Notes: a model not told the origin generated them from the letters alone. Counted from the first letter of the stretch, positions 10,433 to 19,738 are shown. The stretch: 64,000 nt of DNA from Kineococcus mangrovi (GCF_041320705.1 NZ_JBGGTQ010000001.1:496001-560000), one strand, 5' to 3'. Program-made: numbers and translations.

Positions 10433-11554
10433 CTACCCCTGCCCGTCCTCCGGCCGGAAGAACCCCTCCACGACGTCGAGCACGGCCCCCGCGGTGCCCG
10501 GCCGGGCGGCCCACGGCTCCACCGGGGACAGCACGCCGAGGTCGACCAGGCGCCGGACGACCGCCAGCGCCGCGGGCAGTTCGGACTCCTCCCCCGTCTC
10601 CTCCAGGGAGGAGCGGACCTCCCCGGCCGTCATGGGCTGCAGGACGGCGCTCGTGACGACCGACAGCGCCGCGACGATCGCCGCCGGCGACGGGCACGCG
10701 GCCAGCACGCCGGTGACGAGCGAGGCCAGGAAGAACGTGGCGACCCGGTAGCGGCGGTCGGGGTCGGTGGCCTCCGGCACGACGGCGCGGCCACCCTCGA
10801 CGACGAGCACCCCGTCGGCGAACAGGTCCAGCAGCAGGGCGACCGGGTCGACCTCGGGGACGTCGGTGAGGCGGGAGCGCAGCACCTCGGCGGCCGGGCC
10901 GTCGGGCAGCTCGGCCCCGGCCAGGTCCACCCCGCCGGCGAGCTCGTCGAGCCCGGCGAGGAAGGCGGCGACGACGTCGAGGGCCTGCAGGTCCGCCAGC
11001 CGGTCGGCCGGGAGCACGGCGGCCTCGGCGGCCTGCAGCGCGTCCAGGACGCTGCCCCGCCCCGCGAGCGCACCGCCCACCCCGCCGGAGGCGACGTCGA
11101 GGCAGTCGGCCAGCTGCTCCGGTTCGGCGGACCACTGCTCGGTCTCCCCGAGGAACATCAGGTACGACGTCCACGCGAGCCGCGTCTCGTCGACGAGCTC
11201 CTGCGGGTCCAGGCCGTTGTGCTCGGCGACGGCGGGCACGATCCCGGTGAACAGCTCGGCGAGGTCCGCGGGGTCGAACTCGCGCGCGGCGGCCGGGCCG
11301 AGGTCGGCCTCCAGGCTCAGGACGAGCCAGCCGAGCGATTCCATGAGCCGGGCCTCGACGTCCTCCACCGGCACCTCCCCGGGCAGCTCGCCGGGGTCCT
11401 GCTCGCCGTCCTCGGCGCGCTCGGCCTCGAGGAACCGCCGGAACGGCACCTGCAGGTCGCCCAGGACGCGACCGCCGGCCCGCAGGGGCGAGAGCTGGTT
11501 CCCGGCGGCGGGCTGACGGGCCGGGTGGCCGCGCGGCTTCTTCTTCTTGGGCAC
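10433..11554 (-). CDS. Conserved hypothetical protein, lysine-rich start
   Basis: I do not recognise a family for this 373-residue, mostly alpha-helical, acidic protein. The start at GTG 11552-11554 gives MPKKKKPRGHPARQP, a basic tail, before an Ala/Leu/Glu-rich body without signal peptide or obvious membrane span. The longer open frame upstream reads through the divergent gene and is unlikely. The body has segments such as AWTSYLMFLGETEQW and DRRYRVATFFLASLVTGV that would serve as search anchors. It is divergent from the GH114-like lipoprotein with only 34 bp between starts. Confidence 0.6.
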   Translation of the reverse strand: MPKKKKPRGHPARQPAAGNQLSPLRAGGRVLGDLQVPFRRFLEAERAEDGEQDPGELPGEVPVEDVEARLMESLGWLVLSLEADLGPAAAREFDPADLAELFTGIVPAVAEHNGLDPQELVDETRLAWTSYLMFLGETEQWSAEPEQLADCLDVASGGVGGALAGRGSVLDALQAAEAAVLPADRLADLQALDVVAAFLAGLDELAGGVDLAGAELPDGPAAEVLRSRLTDVPEVDPVALLLDLFADGVLVVEGGRAVVPEATDPDRRYRVATFFLASLVTGVLAACPSPAAIVAALSVVTSAVLQPMTAGEVRSSLEETGEESELPAALAVVRRLVDLGVLSPVEPWAARPGTAGAVLDVVEGFFRPEDGQG

Positions 11555-11588
11555 CGTCCTGAGCGTAGACGGCGGGCAGGATGGGTTC

Positions 11589-12464
11589 GTGCGCACGACG
11601 TGGCCGGCCGTGGCCCTGCTGCTCCTCACCTCCTGCACGAGCACCGCACCCCCCGGCCCGTCGTCCGGTCCCGCCCCGACCAGCTCACCGAGCGCGAGCA
11701 CGAGCGCGACCCCGAGCGCGAGCACGAGCCCACGGGTGACCCCGCCCCCGCCGGGCGTCGTCGCCGACTACCAGCTCGGCGGTCCCTACCCCCCGGCGGA
11801 CGACGTGCGCCTCGTCGTGCGCGACCGCACGGCCGAACCGGCCGCCGGGCTGTACTCGGTCTGCTACGTCAACGCCTTCCAGACCCAGCCGGACGAGACG
11901 GACGACTGGCTGCGCGAGCACCCGGACCTGCTGCTGCGCGTGGACGGCAGCCCCGTCGAGGACCCCGGCTGGCCCGGGGAGCTCCTCCTGGACACCTCCA
12001 CGGCCGGCAAGCGCGCCGCGCTCGCCGACGTCGTCGGGGCGTGGATCGACGGCTGCGCGGACGCCGGGTTCGAGGCCGTCGAGGCGGACAACCTGGACTC
12101 GGCGACCCGCAGCGACGGCGCCCTGACGATGGCGGACGCCTACGCGTACTCGGCGCTGCTGTCGGCGCGGGCGCACGCGCGGGGGCTGGCCTACGCGCAG
12201 AAGAACACCGCCGAGACGACGGCCGAGCAGGCCCGCGCGGCGGGGTTCGACTTCGCCGTGGCCGAGAGCTGCGAGCTGTACGCCGAGTGCGACGACTACA
12301 CGGCCGTCCACGGCGACCGCGTCATCGAGGTCGAGTACTCCGACGACGGCCGAGAACCGTTCGAGGCGGCCTGCGCCGCGCGCGGGGGCGAGGTGTCGGT
12401 CGTCTACCGCGACCGGGAACTGCTGCCCCGCGGGGTCCCCGGGTACGAGTTCGACCACTGCTGA
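11589..12464 (+). CDS. GH114-like endo-alpha-1,4-polygalactosaminidase-family lipoprotein
   Basis: Predicted surface lipoprotein of 291 residues. GTG 11589 gives MRTTWPAVALLLLTSC with a lipobox cysteine at residue 16, then about 45 residues of Ser/Thr/Pro linker. The catalytic domain resembles the GH114/TM1410 fold: YQLGG near the start, GLYSVCYVNAFQTQPDE, and FEAVEADNLDS, where the Asp/Glu residues match the putative active site of the family. GH114 enzymes were described acting on galactosamine polymers, but many homologues are uncharacterised. Codon use in the linker creates short GAGCGCGAGCAC-type repeats. A good AGGATGGG ribosome site precedes the GTG. Confidence 0.72.
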   Translation: MRTTWPAVALLLLTSCTSTAPPGPSSGPAPTSSPSASTSATPSASTSPRVTPPPPGVVADYQLGGPYPPADDVRLVVRDRTAEPAAGLYSVCYVNAFQTQPDETDDWLREHPDLLLRVDGSPVEDPGWPGELLLDTSTAGKRAALADVVGAWIDGCADAGFEAVEADNLDSATRSDGALTMADAYAYSALLSARAHARGLAYAQKNTAETTAEQARAAGFDFAVAESCELYAECDDYTAVHGDRVIEVEYSDDGREPFEAACAARGGEVSVVYRDRELLPRGVPGYEFDHC

Positions 12465-12579
12465 GCCGCGTCCTGCCCCGGGGCCCGTCCACGCCGCCCG
12501 GAGCCGGGGAGGTTTGCCCGTCAGCGGCCGCGAAGGTAGCGTCCGACGACGGCCTGGACCGAGCAGGAGCGGTGGCGCG

Positions 12580-12960
12580 ATGGATCCGCACGGCGAGCAC
12601 GGCCACGGCGCGGTGGGTCTGGACGACCTGGCCACCCGGGCCAGGGCCGAGGGCGTGGTCCGGTTCGTGGTCGACGGCACGCCCCTGGTCTGCCTCACCG
12701 AGGAGACGTTCGACCGCCTCACCCGCCTGCACCCCGGTGTCCCCGACGTCGTGGACGCTTCCCGCGCGGTGCGCCTGACCCCGCGGGAGGAGCAGGCGCT
12801 GCGACTGGTGGGGACGGGCCTGACGGCGGCGGAGACCGCCGCGGTGCTCGGGGTGGCCGTCAACACGGTGAGCCAGCACCTCGTGGGAGCACGACGGAAG
12901 TTCGGGGTCTCGAGCACCCGGGCGGCCGTGGAACGTGCCCGGCAGGACGGTCTGCTGTGA
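12580..12960 (+). CDS. Small LuxR-type HTH regulator
   Basis: A 126-residue protein whose last 60 residues form a LuxR/GerE helix-turn-helix: LTPREEQALRLVGTG, then AAETAAVLGVAVNTVSQHL as the recognition region. The N-terminal 65 residues have no receiver phosphorylation site or recognisable sensor domain. It stands alone, so what activates it is unclear. ATG 12580 is preceded by AGGAGCGG. Confidence 0.8.
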   Translation: MDPHGEHGHGAVGLDDLATRARAEGVVRFVVDGTPLVCLTEETFDRLTRLHPGVPDVVDASRAVRLTPREEQALRLVGTGLTAAETAAVLGVAVNTVSQHLVGARRKFGVSSTRAAVERARQDGLL

Positions 12961-13115
12961 GGACGGCACCCGTCGGCGGGACCACCGCGCGCGCCTCCCC
13001 GTGATCCTCCCCGGGCGCTCGGGACACGGACCGTCCAGGCACGCCGGAAGACCGCCGCGGCCGGCGACGGCACGGGACCCGGGGTCCGGCACCCCGGGTG
13101 CCGCGTGGCGCGGGG

Positions 13116-13448
13116 TCAGACGAGCCGGCGCTCCGAGTGGTTCAGACGGGCCAGCAGGACCGTCGAGACCACGTCCCGCGAGGCGATCCCCCGTCGCACC
13201 CGGCGACCGTCCTCGGTCACCACCACCTCCGGGGACACGACCCCGATCTCGTGCAGCGCCCGCGCCGCCTCCCGCGGCAGGACCTGCCCCGGGCGCAGGC
13301 CCGCCAGCTCCACCCGCGTCGCCTCCGGCAGCGCCTGCCACCAGCGCACCACCACCGGGTCCGGTTCCCTGCGCACGTACCCGGTGCCACCCCAGGCACC
13401 CGCCTCCTCGTGCTCGGCTTCCGCGTTCCTCTGCTCGTGCTCACTCAC
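13116..13448 (-). CDS. Hypothetical protein
   Basis: Unrecognised 110-residue protein with start GTG 13446-13448 (MSEHEQRNAEAEHEE). The body, from EPDPVVVRWWQALPEATRVELAG onward, is helical with alternating hydrophobic and charged residues, ending LLARLNHSERRLV. No membrane span or signal is seen. It is divergent from the GGDEF-EAL gene, with 120 bp between starts. Support is coding pattern and a sensible start only. Confidence 0.5.
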   Translation of the reverse strand: MSEHEQRNAEAEHEEAGAWGGTGYVRREPDPVVVRWWQALPEATRVELAGLRPGQVLPREAARALHEIGVVSPEVVVTEDGRRVRRGIASRDVVSTVLLARLNHSERRLV

Positions 13449-13568
13449 CCCGGAAGCGTGCTGGACCGGGCCCGATCCCGCACCCCGACCCGTTCGGGCG
13501 ATCACGAGGACCCGCCGGTCTGCCGAGGACCGGACGAGAGCTGCCCCACCCCCCGGAAGGAGCGTCGC

Positions 13569-15857
13569 GTGCTGCACCTGCTGTCCGTGCTCATCGTGCT
13601 GCGCACGCTCGCCATCGCCGGCGCCCTCGTGCTGCTCGTGCGCCGGATGCGCCGGGAGACCGTCGCGCGCCCCGTGTGGCGGCACTACGTCACCGCCTTC
13701 GCCCTGCTGACCGGCGCGAGCGTCCTGGAGTCGGTCGTCGTGGTGGGCGGCAGCCGCGTCGGGTCCAGCGGTCTGTGGCTGGTCCTGCCCCTGCGGCTCA
13801 CGAGCACGCTGGCCAGCTTCCACCTGTACCGGGGCGTGGCCACCTGGATGCAGCTGCGGGAGAAGTCCCGGCCGGCCGGCCGGGTGGACTGGCTCGTGGG
13901 CCTCAGCTGCATCCTCGGCCTCGCGGGGGTCCTCAACCTCGCCGTCGAGGTCCCCCACGGGCTCGCCGGGCTGATCGTCCAGCTGCGCTGGCTGCACGTG
14001 TCCTCCTGCGTGCTCCTCCTCGGTGCGCTGGTCCTCGCCGCGTGGCGGATGCCGCGGGAGGTCCGCGGCCGGGCCCGGGCCGTCGCCCTGACCGTGCTCT
14101 ACGTGCTCCTCACCCAGGTGCTGTTCGTCGTCCTCGGCCCCCGCACCGGCGTGATCCTCGCCGCCTGGGCCGGGTGGGTCCTGCTCGCCGCGGCCTTCGG
14201 CGGCCTGTCGCTGCTGCGCCCCAAGCAGGTCGTCCGCGAGCACCCGACGAGCGTGGCGGTGCCCGCCGCGAGCTCGGTGGGCCTCGTGCTCGGCCTCGTC
14301 GCCGTCGCCGGGGCCGGTCTGCACGTGGCCCCGACCCACTGGGCGCTGGGCCTGGGCACCGCCGCGATCGCCGGCTCCTCCGTGCGGCTCGTGCGTCTGG
14401 TCCGCGACCTCGCCGACCACGACCGGGCCCGCCGGCAGGCCGGCACCGACGACCTGACGGGGCTGGCCAACCGCCGCGAGTTCCTGCTCCGCCTCGGTCA
14501 GCAGTCGCACAGCGGTGCGGGTTTCGGCGTGCTGCTCCTCGACCTCGACCGGTTCAAGGAGGTCAACGACCAGCACGGGCACGCCGTGGGGGACGAACTG
14601 CTCGCCGCGACCGCCGTCCGGCTGGAGGGGGCGCTGCCCCCCGGCGCGCTGCTCGCCCGTCTCGGCGGTGACGAGTTCGCCGCCATCGTGCCCGGCTGCG
14701 GCGCTGAGGAGGCCGTGGCCGTCGCGAGCTCCCTGCTCACCGCGATCGAGGTCGGTGCCAGCGTGGGCGTGGCGACCTCCACGGGCGCCGACCCGTTGTC
14801 CGGCACCGAGCTCCTGCGCCGGGCCGACGCCGCGATGTACGCGGCGAAGTCGACGGGGCAGGGCGTGGCCCTCCACGACGACGCCGCCGACCGCGCGTGG
14901 CGGCAGCGGTTGGCCCTGTCCGACGACCTGCACCTGGCCCTCGGCCCGGACGCCCCGGCCGAGGCCGCCGGGCAGTTCGAGGTCCACTACCAACCGCAGG
15001 TGTCGGCGACCGGCGCCGGCGACGTCGTCGGCGTGGAGGCCCTCGTGCGCTGGCAGCACCCCCGCCTGGGTCTGCTCGCGCCGGGCGCGTTCCTCGACGT
15101 GCTGGAGGAGCGGCGGCTCATGCCCGCCCTCACCGCCCTCGTGGCCCGCCGCGCCGTCGCCGACCTCGCCCGGTGGCGGGCCACCGGCCACGACCTGCGG
15201 CTGTCGTTCAACCTCTCGAGCACGCACCTGTCCGACCCCGGGCTGCTGACGCTGCTCGACGAGCTCGTGGCCGGCGGCGCCGACCCCGAGCGCGTCGTCG
15301 TCGAGGTGACCGAGACGTCCCTCATGAACGACCCCGACCGCGCGCTCACGACCTGCCAGGAGATCACCGCGCGCGGGTTCTGCCTCAGCATCGACGACTT
15401 CGGGACGGGGTACTCCTCCCTCGCCTACCTCGCGAACCTGCCCGCCGACGAGCTGAAGATCGACCGCACGTTCACCTCGCGCGCCCTGGCCGACGAGCGC
15501 ATCGCCGCCATCGTGGCGGGGACCGTCGAACTGGCCCACCACCTCGGGCTGCGCGTGGTCGCCGAGGGCGTGGAGGACCCGGCGACGCTGGACCTGCTGC
15601 GCGAGCTCGGCTGCGACGAGTCCCAGGGGTACCTGCACAGCCGCCCCGTGCCCGCGGCGGAGTTCCTGCGCTGGCTGCAGGCCCGGCAGGGGGTCCCCGC
15701 CGCCGTCCTGCGCGACCAGGGTGTCGAGGACGCCCGGCCGGCTCCGACCCCGGGGTGCGCGGCGGCCACCGGGTCGCCGGCGGGGCTCGACGAGGGAGAC
15801 CGCAGGTGGCCGAGCACCTGCTGCTCGAGCACTACCGCGGCGCACCGCAGGGCGTGA
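13569..15857 (+). CDS. Membrane-bound GGDEF-EAL cyclic-di-GMP protein
   Basis: A 762-residue protein with about seven or eight N-terminal transmembrane helices (residues 1-290), then GGDEF and EAL domains. The GGDEF motif (residues about 366-370) is intact, so diguanylate cyclase activity is possible; no RxxD inhibitory site precedes it. The EAL motif is intact at residues about 490-492 in GVEALVRWQHP, with the IDDFGTGYSSL loop and ELKIDRTF, so phosphodiesterase activity is likely. The start is GTG 13569 behind GGAAGGAG; the open frame extends further upstream, but without sensible sequence. The last 20 or so residues read through the start of the decayed YCII gene, so the true C-terminus may once have been different. 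Confidence 0.9.
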   Translation: MLHLLSVLIVLRTLAIAGALVLLVRRMRRETVARPVWRHYVTAFALLTGASVLESVVVVGGSRVGSSGLWLVLPLRLTSTLASFHLYRGVATWMQLREKSRPAGRVDWLVGLSCILGLAGVLNLAVEVPHGLAGLIVQLRWLHVSSCVLLLGALVLAAWRMPREVRGRARAVALTVLYVLLTQVLFVVLGPRTGVILAAWAGWVLLAAAFGGLSLLRPKQVVREHPTSVAVPAASSVGLVLGLVAVAGAGLHVAPTHWALGLGTAAIAGSSVRLVRLVRDLADHDRARRQAGTDDLTGLANRREFLLRLGQQSHSGAGFGVLLLDLDRFKEVNDQHGHAVGDELLAATAVRLEGALPPGALLARLGGDEFAAIVPGCGAEEAVAVASSLLTAIEVGASVGVATSTGADPLSGTELLRRADAAMYAAKSTGQGVALHDDAADRAWRQRLALSDDLHLALGPDAPAEAAGQFEVHYQPQVSATGAGDVVGVEALVRWQHPRLGLLAPGAFLDVLEERRLMPALTALVARRAVADLARWRATGHDLRLSFNLSSTHLSDPGLLTLLDELVAGGADPERVVVEVTETSLMNDPDRALTTCQEITARGFCLSIDDFGTGYSSLAYLANLPADELKIDRTFTSRALADERIAAIVAGTVELAHHLGLRVVAEGVEDPATLDLLRELGCDESQGYLHSRPVPAAEFLRWLQARQGVPAAVLRDQGVEDARPAPTPGCAAATGSPAGLDEGDRRWPSTCCSSTTAAHRRA

Positions 15858-16308
15858 ACGACGTCCCGGTGGACCGCTGGACGCCGGAGGAGGTCAGCGC
15901 CCACCTTGCGGTACGTGGACGAGTTCGCCGAGCGCCTGCGGGCGAGCGGGGAGCACGTCGACGGGCAGGCCCTGGCCCCGACCGGGGCGTGGGTGCGCTA
16001 CGACGGCGAGGGCCGGCCACCGGCGGAGCAAGACCACAGCCGGTGGGACGCGGCGCTGCACGCCGACGCCAGCCGGGCGAAGGAGACCGACCGGGTGCAG
16101 ATCGTCGAGTGTTGCGACGAGCTCCTACGCCTGGACGACTCCCCGGTATGCCGCCGTCACCGCGCACCTGCACGAGAAGTGCGGGGACACCCGCACCGCT
16201 GCCCGCCGGTACGCCGAGGCGGTACGCCGGGCGACGAACGCGCGCGAGCGCGACCACCTCGTCCGGCAGACGGGGCGCCTGAACCGAACGCCCGGCCCCG
16301 GGACGTGA
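15806..16308 (+). pseudogene. Remnant of a YCII-domain gene fused to the tail of a sigma factor gene
   Basis: Three reading frames join to give parts of two proteins that usually neighbour one another in actinobacteria. Frame one from GTG 15806 reads AEHLLLEHYRGAPQGVNDVPVD and ends EEVSAHL. One inserted base near 15905 moves the frame to RYVDEFAERLRASGEHVDGQ, an ordinary YCII-related N-terminus. Shortly after GRPP the match jumps to EQDHSRWDAALHADASR and LLRLDDSP, which resemble the C-terminal region of YCII-associated (SigJ-like/DUF6596) sigma factors. A second inserted base near 16146 gives YAAVTAHLHEKCGDTRTAARRY up to the stop. The YCII C-terminus and the whole sigma2/sigma4 part are deleted. 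The start overlaps the GGDEF-EAL gene by 52 bp. Confidence 0.8.
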
Positions 16309-16317
16309 ACCCCGGCG

Positions 16318-17220
16318 TCAGGGCGTCGGCATGCCCCCGTTGACGTTGAGCACCTCGCCGACGACGTAGCTCGACTCGCCGGAGGAGAGGAACACGAACG
16401 GGGGCGCGAGCTCGGCCGGCTGCCCGGCCCGGCCCAGCGGGGTCGAGGTCCCGAACTCCGGCATCGCGTCGTCCGGCTGCCCGCCGGCGACCTGCAGCGG
16501 CGTCCAGACCGGCCCGGGGGCGACGACGTTCACGCGGATCCCCTTCGGCGCGAGCTGCTGGGCCAGCGCCTGGGACATGGCGATGATCGCGGACTTCGTG
16601 GTGGCGTAGTCGACGAGGTTCGGCGAGGGCTGGTACCCCTGGATCGAGGACGTCGTGACGATCGTCGAGCCCGGCGGCAGGTGCGGCACGGCTTCCTGGA
16701 CGATCCAGAACAGCGAGTGGACGTTGGTGCGCATCGTCTCGTCGAACTGCTGCGACGTGATGTCGGCGACGTCCTCGGCGTGCTGCTGCTTGCCGGCGAC
16801 GACGGCGAGGGCGTCCAGCCCCCCGAGCTCGCGCACGGCGGTGGCGACGAGACCGCGGGCGTACTGCTCGTCGGTCAGGTCCCCCGGGGCCAGCACGGCC
16901 TTGCGGCCGGCCTGCTCGACGAGGTCGGCGACCTCGCGGGCGTCGGACTCCTCCGAGGGCAGGAACGAGAGGACGACGTCGGCGCCCTCGCGGGCGAACG
17001 CGATCGCCGTCGCACGGCCGATCCCGGAGTCCGCACCGGTCACGAGGGCCTTGCGGCCCTCCAGGCGCCCGGTGCCGCGGTAGGTCGCCTCCCCGTGGTC
17101 GGGGCGGGGTGAGAGCTCCGAGGCCAGGCCGGGGCCGTCCTGCGGCTGCGGCTCGAAACCCCCCTGGTGGTAGCGGGTGACGGGGTTGCCGAAGGTGTAC
17201 TGGTCGGTCACGGGGTTCAC
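16318..17220 (-). CDS. SDR-family oxidoreductase, YghA/general-stress type
   Basis: Short-chain dehydrogenase of 300 residues with the long N-terminal extension (about 55 residues) typical of YghA- and YdaD-type stress dehydrogenases. The cofactor loop is [15 protein letters not shown] and the catalytic Ser-Tyr-Lys set is in TTSSIQGYQ and DYATTKSAI. The C-terminus [15 protein letters not shown] is standard. GTG 17218-17220 starts the gene. It is divergent from the SPL-like gene with 47 bp between starts, so the two may respond to the same stress signal. Substrate not known. Confidence 0.92.
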   Translation of the reverse strand: MNPVTDQYTFGNPVTRYHQGGFEPQPQDGPGLASELSPRPDHGEATYRGTGRLEGRKALVTGADSGIGRATAIAFAREGADVVLSFLPSEESDAREVADLVEQAGRKAVLAPGDLTDEQYARGLVATAVRELGGLDALAVVAGKQQHAEDVADITSQQFDETMRTNVHSLFWIVQEAVPHLPPGSTIVTTSSIQGYQPSPNLVDYATTKSAIIAMSQALAQQLAPKGIRVNVVAPGPVWTPLQVAGGQPDDAMPEFGTSTPLGRAGQPAELAPPFVFLSSGESSYVVGEVLNVNGGMPTP

Positions 17221-17267
17221 CGTAAGCAGCGTCTGCGCCGACCGCGCGCGGGAGGCAGGATGGTTGC

Positions 17268-18359
17268 GTGCCGGACCCCGCGCCAGTGCCCGAGAAGAAG
17301 ACGCCGGACCTCGTCGACGTCACGCGCATCTACTACGAGCCGGCCGCCGCGGAACTCCCCCGCGGCCGTCAGGTGCTGGAGCGCTGGCCCGAGGCCACCC
17401 GCGTCCCCGTCGAGAGCCACTGGCGGATCCCGGAACTGCACGGCGACGAGGCCAACGTCGACCGGTGGGTGCGGATCAAGCGGGAGGCGCTCGTCCTGGG
17501 GATCAAGAAGTCCCTGCAGGCCAGGCCGAACGGCCGTTCCGCCGACTTCATCGCCCCCTCGACCGCGAACGGTTGCGCGATGGCGTGCGCGTACTGCTAC
17601 GTCCCCCGCCGCAAGGGGTACAGCAACCCGATCACCGTGTTCGCCAACATCGAGCAGATCACCGGGTACCTCGCCCGGCACGTGGCCCGCCAGGGGACGA
17701 AACCCGAGCCGAACCAGTGCGACCCCGTCAGCTGGGTCTACGACCTGGGCGAGAACAGCGACTGCTCCGTCGACGCGGAGATCTCCGACAACGTGGACGA
17801 CCTCGTGACCCTGTTCCGCGGGCTGCCCACGGCGAAGGCGTCCTTCGCCACCAAGCACGTGAACCCCCGGCTGCTGACGCTGGACCCGCGGGGCCGGACC
17901 CGGGTGCGGTTCTCGCTCATGCCGGCCCGCGTCGCCAAGCTGCTGGACATCCGCACGTCCCCCGTCGCCGAGCGGCTCGCGGCCCTCGACGACTTCGCCG
18001 CCGCCGGGTACGAGGTGCACGTCAACCTCTCCCCCGTCGTCGTGCACGAGGGCTGGCTGCCGCTGTGGGCCGAGCTGCTCGACCAGCTCGGCGACGCCAC
18101 GAACGCGGCGACGAAGGCGCAGCTGCAGGCGGAGGTGATCTTCCTGACGCACGAGGAGAACCTGCACCGGGTGAACCTCGGCTGGCACCCGAAGGCCGAG
18201 GACCTGCTGTGGCGCCCGGCGCTGCAGGAGACCAAGCGGTCGCAGTCCGGGGGCCTGAACGTCCGCTACCGCGCAAGGGACAAGGCCCGCTACCTCGACC
18301 AGCTGCTCGGCCTGATCTCCGAGCGCGCCCCCTACCTGCGGGTGCGGTACGCCTTCTGA
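17268..18359 (+). CDS. Spore photoproduct lyase-family radical SAM protein
   Basis: A 363-residue member of the SPL-like radical SAM family. The iron-sulfur cluster motif CAMACAYC (Cys103, Cys107, Cys110) has the CxxxCxxC form, within a conserved [18 protein letters not shown] context. Downstream are [15 protein letters not shown], with a cysteine in the region where SPL enzymes carry their hydrogen-donor cysteine, and the [10 protein letters not shown] strand. SPL repairs the thymine dimer spore photoproduct in endospores. Homologues in actinobacteria without endospores are widespread and their substrate is unsettled. The next gene, DUF3140, follows after about 40 bp on the same strand. Confidence 0.88.
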   Translation: MPDPAPVPEKKTPDLVDVTRIYYEPAAAELPRGRQVLERWPEATRVPVESHWRIPELHGDEANVDRWVRIKREALVLGIKKSLQARPNGRSADFIAPSTANGCAMACAYCYVPRRKGYSNPITVFANIEQITGYLARHVARQGTKPEPNQCDPVSWVYDLGENSDCSVDAEISDNVDDLVTLFRGLPTAKASFATKHVNPRLLTLDPRGRTRVRFSLMPARVAKLLDIRTSPVAERLAALDDFAAAGYEVHVNLSPVVVHEGWLPLWAELLDQLGDATNAATKAQLQAEVIFLTHEENLHRVNLGWHPKAEDLLWRPALQETKRSQSGGLNVRYRARDKARYLDQLLGLISERAPYLRVRYAF

Positions 18360-18400
18360 ACCAGCAGGCTCGGCCCATGGCGCAGAGCGAGGACAGCACG

Positions 18401-18730
18401 ATGAGCGACGAGGACAGGAAGGACGCCGAGGAGCGGTTCGGCGACGCCGTGAACATGACGCCCAAGGAGCTCGAGGACTGGCTGGAGACCGACGAGTCGA
18501 AGTCCGTCGGCGTCGGGGACGGGGAATCGGTGGGGCACCGCTCCGGCCGGCGCATCGTCGAGATCCTGCGGACGAAGAAGGCCGACCGCACCGACGACGA
18601 CTACGAGCACATGCGCAAGGTCGCCGGCTACGTGGCGCGGCACGCGAAGCAGCGACCGGAGGGCGACGTCACCGACACCAAGTGGCGGTACTCCCTCATG
18701 AACTGGGGGAACGACCCCGAGAAGGGCTGA
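18401..18730 (+). CDS. DUF3140 family protein
   Basis: A small charged protein of 109 residues with the DUF3140 core AVNMTPKELEDWL followed by SVGHRSGRRIVEILRTKK and a C-terminal WRYSLMNWGNDP. The family is sometimes labelled DNA-binding, without firm evidence. The ATG at 18401 is chosen because GAGGACAG precedes it; an in-frame ATG at 18377 would add MAQSEDST. It is downstream of the SPL-like gene and probably in the same transcript. Its 3' end overlaps the convergent GAF-ANTAR gene by 35 bp. Confidence 0.8.
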   Translation: MSDEDRKDAEERFGDAVNMTPKELEDWLETDESKSVGVGDGESVGHRSGRRIVEILRTKKADRTDDDYEHMRKVAGYVARHAKQRPEGDVTDTKWRYSLMNWGNDPEKG

Positions 18731-19454
18731 GCGGGGCGGAGGCGGCGGCCGCCGCGGTCCTGACCACCTCCGCCACGACCTCCTCGGCCACCACGCGCAG
18801 TTTGCGGTTCCCGTGCTGCGACTGCGTCGCGAGCATCGTGAACGCCTCGTCGGCGTCCACACCGTGCCGGCCCATGAGCACGCCCTTGGCCTGTTCGATG
18901 ACCGCCCGGGACTGCAGGGCGATCTGCAGGTTGTCGGCCCGCTCCCCCACCTCGGCGAGCGCAGCGGCGTTGCCGAGAGCGACGGAGGCGAACGCGGCGA
19001 ACTGTTCCAGCGCGAGCTGCGCCTCGACCGTGATCGAGGGGTGTTCCGGGCGACCGAAGCAGTACGCGTTGATGGAGCCCTGTCGCCGGTCGGGGTCGGG
19101 CAACCCGACGCTGACGACGCTGCGGACACCCCGCCGGGCGGCTGTCGCCGAGAAGTCGGGGAAGGCGTCGTCGCGGGCCGTGTCGTCGATGCGCAGCGTC
19201 GCTCCCGCCTGGGCCGCGGCGACGCACGGGCCGTACCCCAGGGAGTACTGGCGCTCGTCCAGGTCGGCGGCGAGATCCCCGTGGAAGGCCACCGTGGAGG
19301 GTTTTCCCCCTCGCAGCAGCGTCACCGAGACGTCGTCGGCACCGGGAACAGCCTGGACGGCCAGGTCGGCCACCCGACGCAGCACGGCGGTCAGGGGCTG
19401 ATCGGCGACGATGCGACCCAGTTCCACCACAGCGGCCTCGAGCCCCAACGGCAT
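18696..19454 (-). CDS. GAF-ANTAR RNA-binding antiterminator-type regulator
   Basis: Regulator of 252 residues. A GAF sensor domain covers residues about 15-160. It is followed by an ANTAR domain around residues 175-230 with the signature SRAVIEQAKGVLMGRHGVDADEAF. ANTAR domains bind paired RNA hairpins and prevent transcription termination; the GAF ligand is unknown. There is no receiver domain. The C-terminal 25 residues are Ser/Pro/Arg-rich. It is a paralogue of 19807-20517, separated by a small acidic ORF. Confidence 0.92.
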   Translation of the reverse strand: MPLGLEAAVVELGRIVADQPLTAVLRRVADLAVQAVPGADDVSVTLLRGGKPSTVAFHGDLAADLDERQYSLGYGPCVAAAQAGATLRIDDTARDDAFPDFSATAARRGVRSVVSVGLPDPDRRQGSINAYCFGRPEHPSITVEAQLALEQFAAFASVALGNAAALAEVGERADNLQIALQSRAVIEQAKGVLMGRHGVDADEAFTMLATQSQHGNRKLRVVAEEVVAEVVRTAAAAASAPLSPSRGRSPSS

Positions 19455-19570
19455 CGAACGTTCCTCCCAGCCCGAGGTCCGCCTCTCCGGCGGGCCGGGG
19501 TGGAGCGGACGAGATGCAGGGCTGGCGGTTCAACCGGTGATCAGAACCTACACGACGTGACCGGCCTGGA

Positions 19571-19738
19571 TCACTCCGGGGCCGAGGCGCCCCGGGCGTC
19601 CCCCGCGCTCTCCTCGTCCTCGGCGTCCTCGGCGAAGCCGGTGTCGTTGCCGTAGCCGTCCAGGGCCGGCGACTCCGCCGCCTCCTGCGTGCCGGGGTTC
19701 TCCTGGCCGGGGTTCTCCTCGGGGGTGTGCTCGCTCAT
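19571..19738 (-). CDS. Small acidic hypothetical protein
   Basis: A 55-residue ORF starting at ATG 19736-19738 behind GTCGAGGGC. It is rich in Glu, Asp, Gly, Ala and Pro, contains PGQENPGTQEAAESPALDG, and ends ASAPE. It is likely disordered. Codon third positions look like those of true genes, and the ORF fits neatly between two co-directional GAF-ANTAR genes. It is too short to assign a function. Confidence 0.45.
   Translation of the reverse strand: MSEHTPEENPGQENPGTQEAAESPALDGYGNDTGFAEDAEDEESAGDARGASAPE

Noticed and set aside
15806-16308. Sequencing error as sole cause of the broken YCII gene
   Set aside because: Single-base insertions could be errors, but the missing YCII end and missing sigma domains cannot be explained this way.
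17268-18359. DNA photolyase of the flavin type
   Set aside because: The protein has a radical SAM cysteine motif and no photolyase/cryptochrome features.
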